From Mactra quadrangularis (Eukaryota; Mollusca; Bivalvia; Venerida; Mactridae), in NCBI GenBank assembly GCA_025267735.1, contig CM046299.1, positions 24,578,468-24,642,467 on the forward strand: DNA of 64,000 nucleotides, written 5' to 3'. This document shows positions 57,841 through 64,000 of this stretch, in pieces. Within the stretch, counting starts at the first letter, position 1. Each line of letters begins with the position of its first letter. The notes under the pieces are model-generated. The model was not told the DNA's origin, searched no databases, and saw only the letters and a program-made list of their open reading frames with translations. The translations under genes were made by a program, and so were the position numbers.

Positions 57841-58325
57841 GTATTGCCAAGCAGATACTCTTGCCAGTGAGTGACGAAGATGAACCAATCCCCCTGGATT
57901 CATTAGTTAAACTTGCTACTGACAGAGCTAACTGAAGGGGTAAATGTGTACATGTACTTAGCTGGATGTGGTTGTAATTGTAAATCTCCTAACATTAAAA
58001 AAGGTCTCTTGTAAATTCTGGTTAAGAAAAGGGTCCTAGAAAAACTGATGTGTAATCTGGATTCAACAAAATAACTGCAAGAAATTGACAAACAGCAATA
58101 AATCAAAAATGCATGTACTGGTATGAAGCTTATTTTTCTCTCTTGCAAATCTATCCCCAAGGAAAATTCCCTTGGAAAGATTAGCTGGGGGGGATAGGTA
58201 AAACACTGGTAAAACAAATATCTCACATAATCATATCAATATTAATTTCTTAAATTGAATAATTTACAAGCCGGGTACCATATTCATCCTGTAACTGTAT
58301 CTATACAATAAATCATTGTAACATA
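57841..58325 (+). other. Candidate terminal exon (stop plus AATAAA), unknown or alternative PHLDB end
   Basis: After 'catctctggaccaaag' the sequence is open in the phase left by the FHA exon (phase 1): GIAKQILLPVSDEDEPIPLD, then about 10 more residues to TGA near 57932. A polyadenylation signal AATAAA follows at about 58308. Composition looks coding (acidic SDEDEP, Leu-rich tail). If used, it would give a short FHA-only PHLDB form. The acceptor is mediocre and no homologue is recognised. The minus-strand frame at 57903-58226 is treated as its shadow. Confidence 0.28.
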
Positions 58326-58559
58326 ATTAGAAAACAGTGCAGTTTATATTTTGTTAATAGATTTTCAATTATTATATCTCAAGTTAATGATTCATTGTTA
58401 TAATTACATACAGTATATTATAGAAAATGATTTATATAATTGACACAGCAGGTGTATTGATGAGATAGGCAGCCATAGGAAACACCTCACACTTTGTATT
58501 TCCTACTAATTTCTCTCTTTTTCTCGCTGTTAAAGCCACCGTATGAAGATATGGATAGA

Positions 58560-58840
58560 ATCTAGTTTAGTGGACCCCGCTATTGCGCATGCTCGGACGT
58601 TGCGTTTTTACAAATTTTGGACGCCATTTTGTTTTTAGCGATGCAGTCTTTTATTCATTTTTTGAATGAATTATTTTTAATAACTATTTTAAATGCCTTT
58701 TTTGTAATCAATTTTAATATCATCGGGGATGGGGGGGCGGCAGCCCCCATAATAACAGTTAATTAGCGGCATGTACCTTTGTGCATCTGCGCATGCATAT
58801 TTATGTTTACTTCCGGGGTCTGCTAAACTAGATGTGTTCC
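58560..58840. mobile_element. MITE with CTAGTTTAG ends, ~280 bp
   Basis: Left 'atctagtttagtggaccccg' and right 'cggggtctgctaaactagat' are inverted copies. 'gcgcatgc' occurs inside both ends. A G-run and 'ggcggcagcccccat' mark the interior. Target duplication uncertain (possibly TA or AT). Confidence 0.78.
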
Positions 58841-59289
58841 GAAGATTTACTCATTCACAGTAGGCATGAAACGGCTTTATAACCGTGAAGTTGCTTATTA
58901 AAAATATATGATCCAAAATCATAGAGCTTAATTACGGAAGTTTTTTCTATAGCAAGACTTTATCTTAATGTACTGAGGTTAAAACTATTGTTGTAAATAT
59001 TGACAACCAGATTCTATTTCGGTTAACTTTCACTTTGAAATGCAGTAATTAACATAAACACATTTAAGAGGTAATTGCATCTATTAAAAAGTTATTTTTC
59101 ATTGAAAGTGTTTGAAATAGACCAACATCTATTTCAATACTTGACATTAAAAGTCATCTTATTGCCCTTAGTTTAGTTTAAACTTATTTTATTGCCCGTA
59201 ATACATATTTACAATTACAGAAATACAACAAATATAATAATAACAAATAACTACGCATATGTATATACGGCAATCCGGTTGAGCCACAA

Positions 59290-59437
59290 GTTCTGTAACT
59301 TAGTTACGGCTCTCCCCTTACCCCTTGCCCTTGTTTGAGCAACCTGTTACTGATAGTGATTTGGTTTAGGTAAGTCAAACATATATAGCTGGTTTGACCA
59401 ATTGGGCAATCTAGTTTAAAATTTAATGTTGAGCCCT
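59290..59437. mobile_element. Decayed relative of the 44627-44758 MITE
   Basis: 'gagcaacctgttactgatag', 'attgggcaatctag' and 'taatgttgagccct' match the right two-thirds of that element. The left terminus is lost. Confidence 0.5.
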
Positions 59438-59889
59438 TCTATTCACTTTGCATTCCATGGACATTGCTACTCTTGGTAATGGGGCTTTAATTTTGTTTCC
59501 TCTTGTTTCTGGCACACAATGAATTGTTTTCTGTATAATAGTTAGATAATTACACCCTACAACCTTAGTGTTATTGTTTCTATGATTGATTTCCCTTCAC
59601 TCTGTTGGAAATTGTTTTCTATACACTCTGATCATCTCAAGTTGCTGGATTCTGTTTTGGTGTTTTATGCCATTTTAACAGTTTTCAGGTAATAGTTGTA
59701 CATGTTTCATAGACTGTTTCATAGACTGTTTTCAGTACTTGGTCACCTTTACAACTTCTAAGCATGTAATAGATAATGAGGCATTTTGTAGGGAATAAAA
59801 TTAATATATTTGGTTTGACCTGCAGTTTACTTGCCCTCTGTTTGTGGTAACGATTTTGTTTTATTTTGAGTATATGAACAACTGTCTTT

Positions 59890-60220
59890 TTCAGTCATAT
59901 TGCACCATTCAGACAACCTACTTACTGTCCCTGGGGAGGTTTAGACCACTTAAGACCTCTAAATCATAGCTTTGAACCATTTTTAGCACATATATACCTT
60001 AGCATGTGGCTGAAAATTACCCTGCTTGATACAGGGATAAAAATGAACATGACTGTAGAAAGTATATGGGTGTAAAAAATATATTTTATAACCATTCTTC
60101 ATAGGTTCATAGGCTTCACCAAGGAATTGAACCCACTGCCCATAGATGACTATCAGACCCTTTACCAACTGAGCTTGCTGGTCATGGCTGAATGATTTGG
60201 TACTGGGGCCTGTATTGCCT
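59890..60220 (-). repeat. Degenerate tRNA-derived SINE
   Basis: Right side 'ggaattgaacccactgccca' (B-box complement) and 'taccaactgagcttgctgg' (A-box complement) form a minus-strand tRNA-like head. The left side 'caacctacttactgtccctg' resembles the body seen at 61095-61115. The frame at 59983-60255 crosses it and is not a gene. Confidence 0.55.
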
Positions 60221-60259
60221 ACAGTCTTACATACCATTTTAGTTGTAAGTCCCATATTG

Positions 60260-61005
60260 TACAGTGATATATTGTTATAATATTGTCATGAAAAATGTAT
60301 ATGCTGTATACATGTAAAGAAATGCTGCCTTTTTGTACCTTTGTTAAATAAAAGGGAGTATCAATAGTTAAATGCAGAATCTTTTATTACTACAGCTATT
60401 CTTATAATATGCACAAGTGTTATTCATGTTCCTGTATTGTTGTGTTTAATATAGTGATGGCTTGACTCTAAGACTTATTGTTGTCTGTAGAACATCAGTT
60501 TTCTGTTAAATTAAACATTTTAACACAATAATGTCTGAGGTAATGTTATGGCATGGAGGGAATGGTTTTCTGGTGATTACAGTTGAGTAATTATATGAAT
60601 GAGTTAACTCAGGAGTACTTGAGCAATAATTTCTTGATTGGCATGAGCAGTATAGTCTAGAACTTAGACAGGTGCTTTAAATAACTGTTCCTGTAATTCC
60701 ATGGAGATTTTACATATGTTACCTTTATAATTGAAAGAGCACTTCCTGTTCTGAGGGCTTCAACACATCATAAATTTTTTAAGAATAATTTAGTTGAAAT
60801 AGAAAATAATGTAAATGAGGCTGTGAGATGTTTTTTGCAGTCATTGCTTTCAGTTTTCTTTCTAATGCTTTTTAAAGAATTGATCATGTTATATAGTAAA
60901 GGGTTGAATTATCTACTTGTAACCCTGATTAGATAAAATAAGACTTAGTAATTTTCACTTGCACAAATAAATTTTCACTTGTGCTGGGCTTTGGGATAGT
61001 TGGTT
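60260..61005. other. PHLDB intron, nothing recognised
   Basis: No exon or repeat boundary supported. Confidence 0.4.
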
Positions 61006-61021
61006 AATGGCAATGATTAGT

Positions 61022-61342
61022 TTGTTTGTTTTTGTTATTTTTGTTGGGTTTAATGCAGTAGCAACACATTGTATAGGTCATATAACGGCGGTCAGTCAAC
61101 CTACTCACTGCTCCTGGAAAGGCTAAATTTCTGGATTTAGCTGTTAACCAACTACTAAGTGCATACTTTTGCCAGTGACTGACATCTGCCCTACAAAATA
61201 AAAAGCATTGGTAGGAGGGAGAATGGCCATAGAAATAATTTCATGACCAAGCTTCACAAAAGTATGCCCCGCCCGGTAATCAAACTCACAACCTCTCGAT
61301 CAGTAGACTTGCGTGCTTCCAACTGAGGTAGCCAGTTGGCGT
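61022..61342 (-). repeat. Full-length SINE with perfect 12-bp target duplication
   Basis: The 12-mer GCAATGATTAGT flanks it at 61010-61021 and 61343-61354. On the minus strand it starts with a tRNA-like head ('ggctacctcagttggaagca', B-box-like 'gagtttgattaccgggcg'), carries the body of the 45229 family and ends 'cattaaacccaac' plus an AACA-rich tail. Intact flanks indicate the youngest SINE in the window. Confidence 0.92.
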
Positions 61343-61884
61343 GCAATGATTAGTAATTTGTTTAGTGTAAATTTATCTCTTCAATTGATATGGGTCCTTT
61401 GTATGAATATATATTATCTGTTTACTTGATTGTTTACTATTGTAAGATCCTTTAATTTGAAGCTTTAAAAATATAATGCAAAAGTTGTGCCGGAAATGTA
61501 GATGTGATAAGCATGGAACAAATGGTGCTCATGCTTACAGCAATGGTTATTTATAGAATTATAAATTCTTTTAAGCATGGTTGTTGTATATTAGATCTTA
61601 TCTTAGCATTTATTGATAATTAAAACTATAAGTTTATACATCTATGATTGCAAACCAACCACAGACTTTTCAAGACAGCTTTCCAATCAATTTTGATAAT
61701 TTACAGACTGAGGGTGAACTCATACTTTGACCTCTGACTTTAGTTTTGACCAATATTCTGTAATTAAGAAAGTTTGCTATTGATAATGTTGTGTACATGT
61801 ATGTAAAGATAATATATATAAGAAATCATGAGATATTTTGAATTATTAATTGAATAGTTAAAGGTATCCTATGCTGTTTTTGGC

Positions 61885-62030
61885 CAGCTTGAAGGCCGGA
61901 GGGAGAGGGGTAAAATGGAATGGTATGAGTTTGATAACCATAGGTTATTTGGAAGACCACGGCAATCATCGAGCCAAGGAGTTCAGAATGTCCTCTACCA
62001 TGGTTACTAAGAAGGGGTTATTAGTTACAA
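61885..62030 (+). other. GC-richer segment with exon-like features, unassigned
   Basis: 'gctgtttttggccag' is a fair acceptor. A frame beginning LEGRRERGKMEWYEFDNHRL stays open for about 40 codons to TAA. Another frame encodes 64 codons from 61871. Neither resembles a known protein, and the first is out of phase with the FHA exon. Treated as unresolved. Confidence 0.2.
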
Positions 62031-62466
62031 AGATGATGGTTGGATCACTTGGTGTAATGCAGTAATGTCCATAAAGGGACCATTTACTTCCATTTGCAAA
62101 TTTCAAAAAATGATTGCAAAAGCATTTAAATTTGTGATTCAAAAAGATAAATTATTTATTGACTGAGCAGTATGCCATGCAAAGTCTTAGGTTTGAATTT
62201 AGAAATTATTTCTAGATACATGCCCCTTTTGTTGTCAGACTCTTTAAAGATACTTTAAAATATGTTTAGACCTTTGAAAACTACATAAGGTATTATCTTA
62301 TGTAACATTTTTAATTATGAAATTTAATTGTACGTTTACTTTTCTTCTTCTAATAAAATGATACGAAAAAACAACTTGAAGAAATAAATCTAATCTATAT
62401 ATTTCCATCATTAAGTTTTGCGCTATTTTAATGGAATAGTATTTTCAGTCTATGAATATTTGTGTA

Positions 62467-62642
62467 CAGTACAACCTCTCTTAAACAACACCCACTGGGA
62501 GGAGCTAACATGTGTTGCTGTTCAGAGGTTGTTGCTCTGCAGAGGTGAAGTACAACTGAAATTACACCTGAAGAAGATATTAAAAGCAGTTGTTGTGCCG
62601 AGGGTTTGTTCTGTAGAGGGCCTGTCTGCAGAGGTCATACTG
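62467..62642. mobile_element. Mariner-type MITE, 176 bp
   Basis: Starts CAGTACAACCTCTCTTAAAC and ends GCAGAGGTCATACTG, inverted relatives, with TA on both sides (62465-62466, 62643-62644). Same family as 33488-33652; related to 51467-51642. The frame at 62418-62717 crosses it and is not a gene. Confidence 0.83.
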
Positions 62643-63044
62643 TATAATCATGTTATGTTCCAGTGTTGTTGCTTTCATTTCAAAGTAATTACTAAAATTA
62701 TGATGTTATCATTTTAGTGGCACTTATGATTACATGGATTTTGTCTATACAAAATGATTTATGGAAACAATGCTTGAGTTTTATGAACATGTGAATGTCA
62801 AACCATATAATACATTTTTCAGTATGATTCAATGTTTCAGACCTGTTATTTACACATTATTGCTGCACATTAATGTATGTTGTACTATGGGTATTAAATT
62901 TTCCATTTTACAAAATATTGTTGAAAGTACATTGCCAACAGTAAGATGGGAGAAAATTGAATAGTAAATGATATTATTTGAATTCTTGTAATGTAGTGGA
63001 TGTATATTACAGTACTTGTACTCACTAAATGTCTTCAAGCTAGC

Positions 63045-63145
63045 TTTCATGGCGATGTGGTAGAGTGTATGCTATTGACTGGGAAAGTGATTGGTAGGAT
63101 CCCAGCTTGGACCATTGATATTTATCAGATTTCATTTGGTGTGCA
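63045..63145 (+). repeat. Degenerate tRNA-derived SINE head
   Basis: 'catggcgatgtggtagagtg' is A-box-like and 'ggtaggatcccagcttgg' stands where a B box should be. A second weak copy of the downstream part follows at about 63320-63380. Confidence 0.4.
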
Positions 63146-63610
63146 ACTTAATAACCCATGAGACATTGCAGCCTTAGATTGTCCAACAAGGATCCAAGCT
63201 CCTAGAATGGAAGGACTAATTCTGGTCAGCAGTAGGTGTATGTAAAGATGTATAGTACCACTCTTGTACTCTCTTGTCTTCAACCAAGTTTTAATGGCAT
63301 CATTGCAGTGTGTCCTTGTAAGATTCGGAAGGTTGTGGGCTTGACCTTAGCTTGTGCCATTGTTTTTTGTTACAATTGTGAAGTTTACTGTTGTTGTTTT
63401 TTTTTTTATCTGGGTTTCAAACCTTTAAAAACTAGTTGAAAAAATAATTAGAAGATCTATTTTTGTTGGCAATATTTTATTAATCACCTCATTTTATAAG
63501 TGATATGATATTTAATGACAGAAATCATATCAGTATAACCTATAGTATACTCCAGTGTCCATATTTTGTCGCCCTAAGGTTTTAAAAGGAAATATTTAGT
63601 AAAAACATGA

Positions 63611-63611
63611 G

Positions 63612-63644
<33 letters not shown>
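63611..63644. repeat. (AAT)n microsatellite
   Basis: About eleven uninterrupted 'aat' units ('aataataataataataat…') after 'catgagg' and before 'aacgac'. Confidence 0.95.
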
Positions 63645-63645
<1 letters not shown>

Positions 63646-64000
63646 GACTTTATTTATTGTGGATAACATATTTGGTGTAAACCAATTTTCAATATGGTCC
63701 ACACAGACATTTACAATGTACATACATAATAACAATAATAGAGAAACAGTAGTATTAAACATACTGAAAATTTACATGCAAATTGAAGTTCAAATATATA
63801 AACATACAAGAGAGGTAATTAGGTATCTTATTAAGAGAAATTTCATGAAATATGTGAACTTATCATTTCATTTGAAATGACAATTATTACCAAGTACTTA
63901 TTTTGAAAATTGATAAACATTAGAGGATAGATAATTGCAACTGCTTATTTGCACTTGAAATCACTCGAGCGTTAAATACTATGCATAGTATCATTTTTTC

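Noticed and set aside
62418..62717. 99-codon frame
   Set aside because: Crosses a complete mariner-type MITE and resembles no protein.

Overview
The window is AT-rich, intron-rich eukaryotic nuclear DNA. It has no operons and little coding sequence, and it is packed with tandem arrays, MITEs, tRNA-derived SINEs and broken LINEs. The repeat spectrum (SINEs with 'gagcaagaaa' and 'aggtgtaaatgggtac' cores, GGGGCGGATCCAGG-type MITEs, CR1-like LINE tails) together with divergent but clear animal FAIM and PHLDB proteins suggests a lophotrochozoan, most likely a bivalve or other marine mollusc. That assignment is inference; no species-diagnostic sequence is present.

Two conserved protein-coding genes can be assembled. 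On the minus strand, 20973-24362 holds FAIM (Fas apoptotic inhibitory molecule): four coding exons, all GT-AG, joining in phase to a 190-residue protein. A plausible untranslated first exon and CCAAT-box promoter lie near 26.6-26.7 kb. On the plus strand, 48311-50995 carries the first three coding exons of a PHLDB/LL5-family gene, with an N-terminal FHA domain. Its remaining exons must lie beyond 64 kb, apart from two weak alternative exon candidates at 54.0 and 57.8 kb.

Layout: 0.5-2.1 kb, a diverged large duplication; 2.1-3.5 kb, a ~190-bp satellite; 3.7-5.3 kb, a 38-bp minisatellite built of near-palindromes; 6.15-12.63 kb, a large inverted-repeat element whose arms are made of ~355-bp subrepeats rich in AAGGTCA half-sites, with a 5'-truncated LINE (reverse transcriptase plus PHD-like finger) in its loop; 13.6-20.9 kb, MITEs and dispersed repeats; 21-26.7 kb, FAIM with several transposons in its introns; 28-35 kb, MITEs, nested SINEs and a TIR element with a small ORF; 36.2-37.7 kb, a 32-bp minisatellite; 39.4-40.7 kb, a small secreted-peptide ORF split by a 1-kb foldback transposon made of TTTCGAAA palindromes; 41-48 kb, further MITEs and SINEs; 48.3-64 kb, the 5' part of PHLDB with SINE- and MITE-filled introns.

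The most notable points are the foldback element interrupting an otherwise continuous signal-peptide ORF, the inverted-repeat element carrying arrays of nuclear-receptor-like half-sites, a Helitron-like dispersed family with a conserved terminal hairpin, and a triplicated tRNA-like SINE head in a PHLDB intron. Apart from FAIM and PHLDB no pathway can be reconstructed, and the genes show no functional linkage.
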